Shown: positions 9,278 through 18,118 of the stretch, piece by piece
Layout of the letters: each line of letters starts with the position of its first letter
Numbering within the stretch: the stretch's first letter is position 1
From: Bacteroides caccae
Lineage (GTDB): Bacteria > Bacteroidota > Bacteroidia > Bacteroidales > Bacteroidaceae
NCBI RefSeq assembly: GCF_002222615.2
Contig: NZ_CP022412.2
Coordinates: 3,782,001-3,846,000 of the forward strand
Direction of reading: 5' to 3'
DNA length: 64,000 nt
Notes under the pieces: generated by a model
The model's input: only the letters and a program-made list of their open reading frames with translations
Databases searched by the model: none
Told to the model about the DNA's origin: nothing
Position numbers and translations under genes: made by a program

Positions 9278-9990
9278 ACAGTTTCATTTTTAGCTGACAT
9301 ATTTTTTCCCAGTGGGCGGTTGACGTTTTCGGCTACGATTTGTCCGTCTAATAATTGAATGACGCGGTGTGCGTACATTGCATCCCGTTGAGAGTGGGTA
9401 ACGATGATGATAGTAGTTCCCTGAGCATTCAGTTCACTCAATAGTTCCATTACTTCTATACCGTTCACCGAATCCAAATTTCCGGTAGGTTCGTCAGCGA
9501 GAAGCAATTTACAGTCCGTCACTACGGCACGAGCAATAGCTACGCGCTGTTGCTGTCCACCGGACAATTGCTGTGGATAATGGTTGGCACGATGCAGCAG
9601 GTTTACTTTCTCGAGTACTTTCTTTACTCTTTCTTTACGTTCATTGGCTTTGACGCCTATATAGATAAGGGGTAATTCTACATTCTCACATACGGTCAGC
9701 TCGTCAATCAAGTTGAAACTCTGAAAGATAAAGCCGAGATTACCTTTCCTGAGGGCAGTCAATTGGTTCTCATTCATTTTATCCACCTGTTTTCCTTCAA
9801 AGAAATAAGAGCCGGAAGTTGGAGAATCGAGTGTACCCAAAATATTCAGCAGTGTTGACTTACCGCATCCCGAAGGACCCATTATAGCAACAAACTCCCC
9901 TTGTTCCACTTGTAAAGTGACTTCGTTCAATGCCTTTGTCTGCACTTCTTCGGTTGCGAAGAGTTTTGTCAGTTTTTCAGTCTTAATCAT
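9274..9990 (-). CDS. ABC transporter ATPase, MacB/LolD type
   Basis: Cytoplasmic motor of the exporter, 238 residues. Walker [10 protein letters not shown] (about 39-47), Q-loop FIFQSFNL, signature [14 protein letters not shown], Walker [13 protein letters not shown] and switch His in IIVTHSQ are all intact. It belongs to the short LolD/MacB ATPases that power mechanotransmission rather than substrate passage through the membrane. The gene sits between two paralogous permeases, 21 bp after the first and overlapping the second, so one ATPase probably serves both. Confidence 0.92.
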   Translation of the reverse strand: MIKTEKLTKLFATEEVQTKALNEVTLQVEQGEFVAIMGPSGCGKSTLLNILGTLDSPTSGSYFFEGKQVDKMNENQLTALRKGNLGFIFQSFNLIDELTVCENVELPLIYIGVKANERKERVKKVLEKVNLLHRANHYPQQLSGGQQQRVAIARAVVTDCKLLLADEPTGNLDSVNGIEVMELLSELNAQGTTIIIVTHSQRDAMYAHRVIQLLDGQIVAENVNRPLGKNMSAKNETV

Positions 9991-10011
9991 AATCAGTTCA
10001 ATATTTATTAG

Positions 10012-12420
10012 TTATTCATATTTTAAAATACTCATCGGTTTCAAGCAGATAATGCGCCACACTTGTTGAAAAACAGTAAGGAACGCAATCAGCATCAACA
10101 GCGCAAAAACGACTGCATATATCCACCAAGGTAGCGAAATATGGAAAGCATACGTCTCCAACCAGCCATTCATTAACACTGCTGATACGGGTATACCGAT
10201 TGCAGATGCCAATATAGTGAGCAACATCAGCTCCTTGGTCAAGATAAAAAACAGGCTGCTTTTATTTGCACCGAGCACCTTGCGGATACCCACTTCTTTC
10301 AAGCGCGATAAGGTTGAAAACAATGTTACAATCCACAAACCGAGACATGCCACAAATATGGCAATTAAAGAAGCACTGGCAAATATCCAACCGAAATTAC
10401 GGTCTGATTTATAAAGGAAAGTATTCAAATCACTCAAAAAGAAATAAGAAAATAAAGAAGTCGGAAAATATTCATGATACATCTGCTCGATCTCCTTCAA
10501 AGCACTATCTTCTCCTTCGCCTGTCAAGCGGACTGAAATATAAGGTGTTGCAATAAATGGTACTCGCTCTTTCATAAAGAAGATAATAGGTTTGTAAGCC
10601 ACGGAAAGCGATTGCTGGTGATAGTTTTTCACCACTCCGATAATTTCGAGCGGTTCGCCTACCACCTCCATTTTAACCTGCTGTCCCAATGCGGCTTCGG
10701 GCGACTCATAACCTAATAACCTGACTGCTTCCTCGTTGAGCACTATCCGGTTGAGGTCACCGCCAAAGTCCTCAGAGAAGTACCGCCCACAAATCATAGC
10801 GGGCATATAGGCAGATAGATAATCATAATCTACGGCAAACATCTGTATCAGTTTCACTTGCGAAGGGTCACTTCCATAAGGACGATTGGTAAAATAATTG
10901 GCTACCTCCACCCCGGGAACAGCTCCTGAAACGGTTACGTGGCTTACATCTGCCCGTTGCTTCAGACGCTTGGTGAAACTTTCCAGACGTAGTGCCAATC
11001 CCTCGGTGAAAGAGGGGTACTTAATGACTAACATACGTGAATGAGAATCGACGGAAGCCTCACTTTGCATATAACACACTTGCCGAATCACTGTGAACGT
11101 GCCAGTAATCAGAACAAAAGAAGCGAGAAACTGAACCACAATCAGCACTTTCCTTATCCGGTTACCGCGTTTACCGTGTAACAGTTTCCCCCTCATAATT
11201 TCCGACGGACGTATAGTAACCATCAGCCAAGAAGGATAGAAGCCTACAACAAACGTACCGATAACAACCACTCCGGCTACAATTCCCCAAAAAGCAGGCA
11301 ACATAAGTATATCCGCCCCAAAGCTTTGCCCTGCCCAGCGATAAACAAGGGGTAAAAGGAGTTCCAGCCAACCAAGAGCTATCAGCGTAGCCAACAGATT
11401 CATGAAACCTGATTCAAGAAGTCCCTGGATAATAATCTGACGGCGCGAAGCACCAAAAGCCTTACGCAACCCGAACTCACGTCCGCGTTCCAAAAAACGC
11501 GCCACAGTCAGATTCAAGGCATTAGCCCAACCTATCAGTAGCAGAGCAACGGACATCACCAATAGTATAAGAACCGCAGTCCGACTCCCTTTCACTTCTT
11601 TCTCATAAGCTTTTTGTGGAGTGAGATGAATGTCTTTCAGCGGTATCAGTTCTACCGCCCAAGTCTTATGTCTCAAGGCATCAGTTTTGTACTTATCGGA
11701 TATATTGAGAAAAGCCTCTTCAATCTCTTCCGGACATTTTCCGGACATCAGGCGGACATAGGTATAAACTCCGTGAATGTACCAAATGTCCTGTCGCTCT
11801 TTGGGAATCGTACTATATGAAAGTAGAAAATCATATTGCAGATGGGAACGAACAGGCATATCTGCTATCACGCCGGTAACTTCAAAGTTTTGCTGCGATG
11901 AAGGCGTACTGAAAGTCAGCACCTTCCCTATCGGGTCTTCTTCATCAAAATAACGATTTGCCGCACTTTCGGTCAGTACCACCGTATTAGGACGCACCAG
12001 TTGCCCGGTCTTATCTCCTCTAATTATCGGGAAACTAAATATCTCAAAAAAAGCAGGTTCGGTGTAGCAATAATGTGCTTCGGCAAATCTCCTGTCGAAG
12101 TAATTCACCACTTGTTCGCGGTCTTGTGCTGTTACACGGACATACTTCTCAATGCCTGCAATTTCACGAGCCATTGCAGGTGCATGGCCGTAAGCTGTAG
12201 TCGCCCAGTTATCTGTCAGCGTCTTGCCTTCATACAACCGGCTTTCAACACGATATACACGTTCGGTATTGTGGAATGAATCGTAGCTTAACTCCGACCA
12301 TACGTAAAGTATGATAAGCAATGCTGTTGCAATACAAACAGACAATCCCGTTATATTTATCAGTGTCAGAGATTTTTTAACCCGCTGACTACGTATCACT
12401 TGTGAAAAGTAATTTATCAT
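10012..12420 (-). CDS. MacB-like ABC permease with FtsX domains (first copy)
   Basis: 802 residues with an N-terminal helix (about 18-41), a MacB periplasmic core, a helix group near 280-430, a second periplasmic region and a C-terminal FtsX module with VGIRKVLGANKSS. The layout equals that of the 806-residue permease two genes downstream, a tandem paralogue. It starts 9 bp after the adaptor stop. Together with the adaptor, TolC-like protein and ATPase it forms a tripartite MacAB-TolC-like pump that moves substrate from the periplasm across the outer membrane. Substrate unknown. Confidence 0.87.
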   Translation of the reverse strand: MINYFSQVIRSQRVKKSLTLINITGLSVCIATALLIILYVWSELSYDSFHNTERVYRVESRLYEGKTLTDNWATTAYGHAPAMAREIAGIEKYVRVTAQDREQVVNYFDRRFAEAHYCYTEPAFFEIFSFPIIRGDKTGQLVRPNTVVLTESAANRYFDEEDPIGKVLTFSTPSSQQNFEVTGVIADMPVRSHLQYDFLLSYSTIPKERQDIWYIHGVYTYVRLMSGKCPEEIEEAFLNISDKYKTDALRHKTWAVELIPLKDIHLTPQKAYEKEVKGSRTAVLILLVMSVALLLIGWANALNLTVARFLERGREFGLRKAFGASRRQIIIQGLLESGFMNLLATLIALGWLELLLPLVYRWAGQSFGADILMLPAFWGIVAGVVVIGTFVVGFYPSWLMVTIRPSEIMRGKLLHGKRGNRIRKVLIVVQFLASFVLITGTFTVIRQVCYMQSEASVDSHSRMLVIKYPSFTEGLALRLESFTKRLKQRADVSHVTVSGAVPGVEVANYFTNRPYGSDPSQVKLIQMFAVDYDYLSAYMPAMICGRYFSEDFGGDLNRIVLNEEAVRLLGYESPEAALGQQVKMEVVGEPLEIIGVVKNYHQQSLSVAYKPIIFFMKERVPFIATPYISVRLTGEGEDSALKEIEQMYHEYFPTSLFSYFFLSDLNTFLYKSDRNFGWIFASASLIAIFVACLGLWIVTLFSTLSRLKEVGIRKVLGANKSSLFFILTKELMLLTILASAIGIPVSAVLMNGWLETYAFHISLPWWIYAVVFALLMLIAFLTVFQQVWRIICLKPMSILKYE

Positions 12421-12429
12421 ATCATAGAC

Positions 12430-13677
12430 TTATTTCAGTATCAGTTTCTCGTTATCGCCAAACAGTTCATATCCGGATACAATCACCCGATCACCAGGTT
12501 TTAATCCTTCGGTAACCTCATAGTACTGCGGATTTTGTCGTCCGATGCGGATAGGCTGACGAATAGCAAATTTACCACTTTCATCCACAACATACATCCA
12601 TCGTCCACCGCTTATTTGGAAAAATCCGCCACGCGGCACCAAAATAGCCTGTGCAGGGTCACCCAATTGTAGATTGATATGATAGGTCTGCCCTGCACGT
12701 ATATTCTCCGGTCGTCCGGCTGTAAACTGCAAATCGGTACGAAACTGCCCTTCTTTTACTTCCGGATACGGCTTCGTCACCTCCAGTTTATAACTGACAC
12801 CGTCACGGGTAAAGTCAGCCGGCAATCCGGGTACAACACGCTCCACGTAATGTTCGTCAATCTGCGCTTGTACTTTCAGGTCAGAAGTGATGATCTGACC
12901 AATGTGCTCGCCCGCAGCTATTGATTGTCCTATCTGTGCATCAAGATTACCTACCTGCCCGTCAATAGGAGCTTTCACCTTCAGGTTCTCAATTCGTTCG
13001 CGTACCAGCGCGAGACTCTGTTTCATATTACGTATGTTCTCGTCCAAGCTGTTTACCTGACTTTCACGGAAAATATTATCCTGACGAATACGCTCGTCAA
13101 TGACATCCAACTGTTCTTTAGCCGCATCATACTCCTCTTTGGCAAGTCGATAATCTTCTTCTGCAATAAGTTGCTCTTTTATCAGGCGACTGTATTGCTC
13201 ATAACGGCGCTGTTTCACCAGCCGATCTTTATTTAGCCCAATACGCTCTTGTTTTAAACGCAAGCGTTCCTGCTCCATGCTAATACGGGTATTACGAAGT
13301 TCATTCTCCTGATAAGCCAGATCCGCTTCGCTCTGCATAATACCAATATTTAGTAACGGATTACTGAGACGCAAAATCACGTCGCCTGCCTTCACCATAG
13401 CACCTTCTTCTTTTAGACGTTCTTCCACACGTCCACCTTCCACGGCATCCATATAAATAATACGATTAGGCATTACCTGACCAATGACACGAATATAGTC
13501 ATTAAACTCACCACGGTTAACGGTAGCAATCGTCAGACGTTCTTTCTCCACAGTCATGGAAGAGGTAGTGTCTCTGAATATGAAATATAAAACAACGGCA
13601 ATAACAAAGGCTATACCACCTATTACATATAGATGTTTACGGGTAATGCCGGGTTTACGTTCAATAGGTGTATCCAT
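12430..13677 (-). CDS. Periplasmic adaptor (membrane fusion) protein
   Basis: Links the inner-membrane permeases to the TolC-like channel. A single membrane helix lies at about 15-35. A barrel/lipoyl half-motif follows (VIGQVMPNRIIYMDAVEGGRVEERLKEEG cut here by the lipoyl fold), then a long alpha-helical hairpin (about 115-220, rich in Glu, Arg and Gln) and the second lipoyl half with KVKAPIDGQVGNL. The C-terminal barrel ends near residue 415. It lies between the TolC-like gene (85 bp) and the first permease (9 bp). It is an HlyD/MacA-type adaptor by fold. Confidence 0.88.
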   Translation of the reverse strand: MDTPIERKPGITRKHLYVIGGIAFVIAVVLYFIFRDTTSSMTVEKERLTIATVNRGEFNDYIRVIGQVMPNRIIYMDAVEGGRVEERLKEEGAMVKAGDVILRLSNPLLNIGIMQSEADLAYQENELRNTRISMEQERLRLKQERIGLNKDRLVKQRRYEQYSRLIKEQLIAEEDYRLAKEEYDAAKEQLDVIDERIRQDNIFRESQVNSLDENIRNMKQSLALVRERIENLKVKAPIDGQVGNLDAQIGQSIAAGEHIGQIITSDLKVQAQIDEHYVERVVPGLPADFTRDGVSYKLEVTKPYPEVKEGQFRTDLQFTAGRPENIRAGQTYHINLQLGDPAQAILVPRGGFFQISGGRWMYVVDESGKFAIRQPIRIGRQNPQYYEVTEGLKPGDRVIVSGYELFGDNEKLILK

Positions 13678-13762
13678 AAGGAATCAATCAAAAATAGGGT
13701 TATTATAAATTAGTTATTAAAGAAGTATCAACTTTGTTATTCAAAATATATAAACTCTGCCT

Positions 13763-15064
13763 TTATAAGAAAGTTCCCTCCCGGTAATATTTCTCCAGTT
13801 TCATCATCATTTCTACCTGCAAGCGCACACGAACCAGTTCTGCTTTGGCGGAAATAAAACGATTGCGGGCTTCCATTAACTGAAAGACAGAGATAAGCCC
13901 TTCTTCCCACTTTCGTTCGGATTCTTTCAAGACCAGAGTTTCCGCGCTCAATTGCTGCAATACCTGTTGATGTTCCGTATAGCCGGCACGTAGGGAAAGA
14001 AGAGTTTGCTCAATTTCAGTATATAGCTGTTGCTTCTCCAATTCCTCTTCATTCTTCAGGCGATACAAGTTCAATTTCAACTTCCTTTGATTCGTAAAAC
14101 GTTCAAAACCGCTCAACAAAGGGAAAGAGATACCGATACCGATATATTTTCCTATATTATCCCGCAATTGCCTGGCGGAAAATGCAGTGTTGTAGAAATT
14201 AGAACCTACCGTAAAGCGGCCATAAACAGAAGGAGAAAAAGCTCCGCCCGCCATTGCATATTCTTTGCGGGCAGCTTTCTGCTTTAAGCTAATCATACGC
14301 ATGGCAGGGAGTACTTCCAACGATTGTCTATACAATGTTTCCGTAGAGGGGAGTGAAAGTAACGGGAGTTTATTCAATTCGACAATCGTATCCTGAATGA
14401 CAAGTGTATCACCCGACTGAAAGTTCATCAACTGTTCCAGATGCAGTAATGACAACCGACAGCTATTAGCACGGGATTGGTAACGATATATATCCCCTTC
14501 CCTGCGGGCTTTTACCTCTTGCAAGTCGGAAACGGATTTCAAGCCCAGTTCCACAAATGTCTCGGTTTGTTTCAGGTATCGTTCGCTCAACCGGCTTTGC
14601 TCCAAAGCCAAATTCAAGAGTTTTCTTTCCAAAACCAGTTTGTAGTAAGCATCCGTCACTTGATAGGCGAGTTCATTCTGCCTGTCTTTCAGTTCCCATT
14701 TGCTGCGTTCCCGATTTATTTTCCGAAAACGAACCTGATTGATACGTGAAAAACCTTCAAACAAAGACAAAGTCATATCAAGACCTATCGTTCCTTCTTC
14801 AAAAGTCTTTTCTGTATAACCATTGGTATCCGGGTCTATCGAACGCCCGAAACGCTTTCCTGTTTCTGCGTTGGCTACTATGCGGGGAAGAAATGTACCG
14901 ATAGCGGCAGCATAATCCGTTCGTGCTTCCTTTATGTTAATGGCACTATTCCGTATAGAAGGATTCTGTTTCCATGCCAAACGGATACATTCATCCAAAC
15001 TCATTGCAGATTGAGCATACGTAATCACGGGCAATAAAAACAATAAAAAGAAAATGTTCCTCAT
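13763..15064 (-). CDS. TolC-family outer membrane efflux protein
   Basis: Outer membrane channel of the pump, 433 residues. A signal peptide covers about 1-17 and is followed by AMSLDECIRLAWKQNPSIRN, the typical start of the first OEP repeat. Two long coiled helical regions are seen, each with a short beta segment (GLDMTLSLFEGF and GIGISFPLLSGF), as in the two-repeat TolC fold. It is the first gene of the export operon. A sigma-54 promoter (15106-15121) ends 41 bp upstream of its ATG. Confidence 0.9.
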   Translation of the reverse strand: MRNIFFLLFLLPVITYAQSAMSLDECIRLAWKQNPSIRNSAINIKEARTDYAAAIGTFLPRIVANAETGKRFGRSIDPDTNGYTEKTFEEGTIGLDMTLSLFEGFSRINQVRFRKINRERSKWELKDRQNELAYQVTDAYYKLVLERKLLNLALEQSRLSERYLKQTETFVELGLKSVSDLQEVKARREGDIYRYQSRANSCRLSLLHLEQLMNFQSGDTLVIQDTIVELNKLPLLSLPSTETLYRQSLEVLPAMRMISLKQKAARKEYAMAGGAFSPSVYGRFTVGSNFYNTAFSARQLRDNIGKYIGIGISFPLLSGFERFTNQRKLKLNLYRLKNEEELEKQQLYTEIEQTLLSLRAGYTEHQQVLQQLSAETLVLKESERKWEEGLISVFQLMEARNRFISAKAELVRVRLQVEMMMKLEKYYREGTFL

Positions 15065-15105
15065 TCTTCAGTATATATGCAATTGTGTTCTATATGAATT
15101 AAAAA

Positions 15106-15121
15106 AGCAAACATAATGCCA
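15106..15121 (-). promoter_or_regulatory. Sigma-54 promoter of the export operon
   Basis: On the minus strand the site reads TGGCATTATGTTTGCT. GG and GC are separated by exactly 10 nt, and TTTGC fits the -12 element. The predicted start is near 15096, about 30 nt before the TolC-like ATG. An NtrC-type activator is encoded next door in the opposite direction. Confidence 0.8.
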
Positions 15122-15176
15122 CAATACTTAAACCACTGATTACAAGATAGATGACATACATTATTTTATCGTTCCC

Positions 15177-15191
15177 GTCCAATTATTACAC
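15177..15191 (+). promoter_or_regulatory. 15-bp motif, copy 1 (probable activator site)
   Basis: GTCCAATTATTACAC. With copies 2 and 3 it gives GTCCAATwwTTAsAC, an imperfect palindrome with half-site GTCyAA. It lies about 80-95 bp upstream of the predicted start of the export operon, a usual distance for an NtrC-type activator. Confidence 0.6.
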
Positions 15192-15199
15192 ACTATAAC

Positions 15200-15214
15200 G
15201 TCTAAAAATTGGAC
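15200..15214 (-). promoter_or_regulatory. 15-bp motif, copy 2 (probable activator site)
   Basis: On the minus strand GTCCAATTTTTAGAC, inside a 7-bp-arm inverted repeat TAACGTC/GACGTTA (15197-15219). Copies 1 and 2 are 23 bp apart centre to centre, about two helical turns, so two dimers could bind the same face. Confidence 0.65.
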
Positions 15215-15335
15215 GTTATCAATAAAAAGCCACCATGACCTGCGTGCAAACAGCCATTATTCAACGTTCAGGCTATAAATATTACTTAAACGAAACATAG
15301 GATAAAGTCATGTTTCAGGAAATGTATCATAAAAC

Positions 15336-15350
15336 GTCTAATTATTGGAC
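15336..15350 (-). promoter_or_regulatory. 15-bp motif, copy 3, overlapping the regulator promoter
   Basis: On the minus strand GTCCAATAATTAGAC. Its last five bases overlap the -24 element of the sigma-54 promoter at 15346-15361. Binding here would be expected to block, not activate, the regulator promoter. Confidence 0.6.
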
Positions 15351-15361
15351 ACTCTCTTGCA
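15346..15361 (+). promoter_or_regulatory. Sigma-54 promoter of the regulator-kinase operon
   Basis: TGGACACTCTCTTGCA: GG-N10-GC with TTGCA at -12, pointing to the regulator gene; predicted start near 15372, 70 nt before the ATG. The TTGC of its -12 element is also followed, 19 nt later, by TATCTTTA, a weaker housekeeping-type match, so the region may carry two overlapping promoters. Confidence 0.65.
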
Positions 15362-15441
15362 GGGAAAAGTAAAAACGAATATCTTTACCCAAAAACTTAA
15401 AGAATCGTTCAACCCAGGCAGATCCCCCCAATCTTACATAT

Positions 15442-16800
15442 ATGGAAACCGGAACTATTTTAATAGTAGATGATAATAAAAGTGTGTTGGCTTCGCTGGA
15501 ACTTTTACTCGAAAATGAATTCAGTACAGTCCGCACAGCTGCCAATCCTAATCAAATAACAACACTGCTCACTACCACTTCCATTGATATCGTAATTCTC
15601 GATATGAATTTTTCGGCCGGTATCAATAACGGCAACGAAGGACTATACTGGCTGAAACATATTCACGAAATCCGCCCCGCACTCCCTGTGGTAATGTTAA
15701 CTGCTTACGGAGATGTGGAACTAGCCGTAAAAGCTTTGAAGAACGGAGCTACCGACTTTCTTCTCAAACCTTGGGATAACCGGACACTGGTTCAGAAAAT
15801 AAAGGAAGCATACAATAATAAATCGAACAGGAAAAGTTCCTCAAAATCAAAAAACTCAATCGTAGGATCCGGCAATCCGAACAAACCTGAAATGCTGATA
15901 GGGCATTCTCCCGCCATGCTACAATTAATAAAGGTAGTCAATAAAGTAGCCAGGACCGACGCCAATATTCTGATAACCGGAGAAAACGGGACCGGAAAGG
16001 AAATGCTGGCCAGAGAAATACACCGCCTGTCTCCACGCAATACTCGTCCCATGTCAAGTATCGACATGGGAGCTATCAGTGAATCCCTTTTTGAGAGCGA
16101 GCTTTTCGGTCACGAGCGCGGAGCTTTTACGGACGCTTACGAAAGCCGTCCGGGAAAATTCGAAGCTGCCAGCGGCAGTTCGCTTTTTATGGATGAGATT
16201 GGAAATCTTCCCCTTGCACTACAAGCCAAATTACTGACTGTACTACAAAACAGGAATATCACCCGAATCGGAAGTAATAAAGTCGTCCCCGTTGATATAC
16301 GACTCATTTCCGCCACCAATAAAGACATCCCGGAAATGGTGAAACAAGGATTATTCCGCGAAGATTTATTCTACCGTATCAACACTATCCACCTTGAAAT
16401 TCCTCCATTACGAGAACGAGGAGACGACATACTCCTGTTCGTCGAAACCTTTCTCCACCGTTTCGCTTCGAAATACCAACGCCCGGAAATGCGAATGCAT
16501 GAGCAAACAATAGAGAAACTACGCTCTTACCACTGGCCGGGCAATATCCGGGAACTGCAGCACGCTATCGAGAAAGCCGTTATCTTGTGTGAAGGCAACG
16601 TGATACGCCCCAAAGACATTTTGGTAAAACAAACCTGGAAGCCGCAAACCACCAGCACTGTCCCCAATTTGGAAGAAGTGGAAAGGCAAGCCATTGAAAC
16701 AGCCATTCTGCAAAATAATGGCAACCTGACTGCCGCCGCCGAACAATTGGGAATCAGCCGTCAGACACTCTATAACAAACTAAAACGTTTCAAACCCTGA
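15442..16800 (+). CDS. NtrC-family sigma-54 response regulator
   Basis: An activator of sigma-54 promoters, 452 residues. The receiver domain (1-120) has phospho-acceptor Asp 54 in VILDMNF and Lys 109 in LLKPW. The AAA+ domain has Walker A GENGTGKE (180-187) and the sigma-54 contact loop as GAFTDA (227-232), where the family norm is GAFTGA. A Fis-type helix-turn-helix ends the protein (NLTAAAEQLGISRQTLYNKL). The kinase follows after 5 bp. The divergent export operon has a sigma-54 promoter and upstream repeats, so this protein is its probable activator. Confidence 0.92.
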   Translation: METGTILIVDDNKSVLASLELLLENEFSTVRTAANPNQITTLLTTTSIDIVILDMNFSAGINNGNEGLYWLKHIHEIRPALPVVMLTAYGDVELAVKALKNGATDFLLKPWDNRTLVQKIKEAYNNKSNRKSSSKSKNSIVGSGNPNKPEMLIGHSPAMLQLIKVVNKVARTDANILITGENGTGKEMLAREIHRLSPRNTRPMSSIDMGAISESLFESELFGHERGAFTDAYESRPGKFEAASGSSLFMDEIGNLPLALQAKLLTVLQNRNITRIGSNKVVPVDIRLISATNKDIPEMVKQGLFREDLFYRINTIHLEIPPLRERGDDILLFVETFLHRFASKYQRPEMRMHEQTIEKLRSYHWPGNIRELQHAIEKAVILCEGNVIRPKDILVKQTWKPQTTSTVPNLEEVERQAIETAILQNNGNLTAAAEQLGISRQTLYNKLKRFKP

Positions 16801-16805
16801 ACAGC

Positions 16806-18059
16806 ATGATATTCAGCCGACACATCTATTGGATTATACTACTACACGTCATGCTTATCCTCGTCACCTCGGGAACAGGCGCCTGGCTTATCATCTCACA
16901 ACGCGGATTTGTAATAGGCACATTACTAATTACCTGTTCCCTCTTCCAAATCAGCAGGCTGGTAAATAAACTAAATTCATTCAACCAAAAGTTGCGTGTC
17001 TTTTTCGATGCCATAGAAGACAAGGATAATATGCTTTACTTTCCCGAACAAAACGTTAGTAAAGAACAGGAAAAACTGAACCGCTCTCTCAACCGCATCA
17101 ATTTCCTGCTCGCCAAAACTCAATCAGAATATTCCAAACAGGAACACTTCTACCGCTCACTCTTGGAAGAAGTGCCCAGCGGTGTATTAGCATGGGATTC
17201 TACCGGAAAAATAATCATAGCAAACAGCACTGCCCTTTCCTTATTAGACTGCCAGCAATTAACCCGATACCGACAACTGGAATCCTTACTGCAAGAAAAA
17301 GGCAAAAAGGAGCATCTCAGTCTTTCACAAAGCCGGATGAAACTACAAGATGAAACAATAACTCTCTTGTCTATCAAGGATATCGGTGACGAGCTTAGCG
17401 ACAAAGAAAGTGAATCGTGGAACAAACTAAGCCACGTGCTCACTCATGAAATAATGAACACCATTGCTCCCATTATCTCCCTGTCACAAACACTGTCCAC
17501 CTATCCGGACATCAACGAAAAAGCAGTTCGCGGACTTCGCATCATTCAAGCACAAAGCGAACGTTTATTGCAATTTACCGAATCCTTCCGTCACCTCTCC
17601 TACCTGCCAAAACCCGAAAAGAAACTTTTCTCACTTACGGCAACCCTGCAAAATCTCCGGGAACTCTTATCCGGCGACTTCAAAGAAAGCAATATCATCT
17701 TCACACTGACCTGCGAACCTAAAACGATTTATATGAAAGGTGACGAGAACCAACTCTCCCAAGTCCTGCTTAACCTTCTGAAAAACTCCATGCAAGCACT
17801 GGAAGGAAAAGAAAAAGGCAGAATCAGCATCCATGCACAACAAGACGAACACATATCTATTGACATTGCGGACAACGGCCCGGGTATTCCGCCTGAATTA
17901 CAGGAAAAGATATTTATTCCTTTTTTTACCACCAAATCAGAAGGCAGCGGTATCGGATTAAGCCTATGCAAACAAATTATCCGCCTTCACGACGGGCATC
18001 TCACCATTCAGGAAAGCAATCCCGGCAAAACAATTTTTCATATTGATATGCCATTATAA
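16806..18059 (+). CDS. NtrY-like sensor histidine kinase
   Basis: Partner of the upstream response regulator. Two adjacent membrane helices (about 9-31 and 34-50) leave almost no periplasmic loop, so the signal is probably sensed in the membrane or cytoplasm. A PAS-like segment (about 112-195) precedes the phospho-acceptor His 214 in VLTHEIMN. The ATPase part has the N box LLNLLKNSMQAL, the G1 box DNGPGIP and the G2 box GSGIGLSLCKQI. The 417-residue layout matches the small NtrY-type kinases of Bacteroidota. It is 5 bp after the regulator and in the same operon. Confidence 0.9.
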   Translation: MIFSRHIYWIILLHVMLILVTSGTGAWLIISQRGFVIGTLLITCSLFQISRLVNKLNSFNQKLRVFFDAIEDKDNMLYFPEQNVSKEQEKLNRSLNRINFLLAKTQSEYSKQEHFYRSLLEEVPSGVLAWDSTGKIIIANSTALSLLDCQQLTRYRQLESLLQEKGKKEHLSLSQSRMKLQDETITLLSIKDIGDELSDKESESWNKLSHVLTHEIMNTIAPIISLSQTLSTYPDINEKAVRGLRIIQAQSERLLQFTESFRHLSYLPKPEKKLFSLTATLQNLRELLSGDFKESNIIFTLTCEPKTIYMKGDENQLSQVLLNLLKNSMQALEGKEKGRISIHAQQDEHISIDIADNGPGIPPELQEKIFIPFFTTKSEGSGIGLSLCKQIIRLHDGHLTIQESNPGKTIFHIDMPL

Positions 18060-18118
18060 AACAAACCTTTCCGGTGCTTTTCGTGTTTATTATTATATAA
18101 ACGAACGAATCGCACGAT

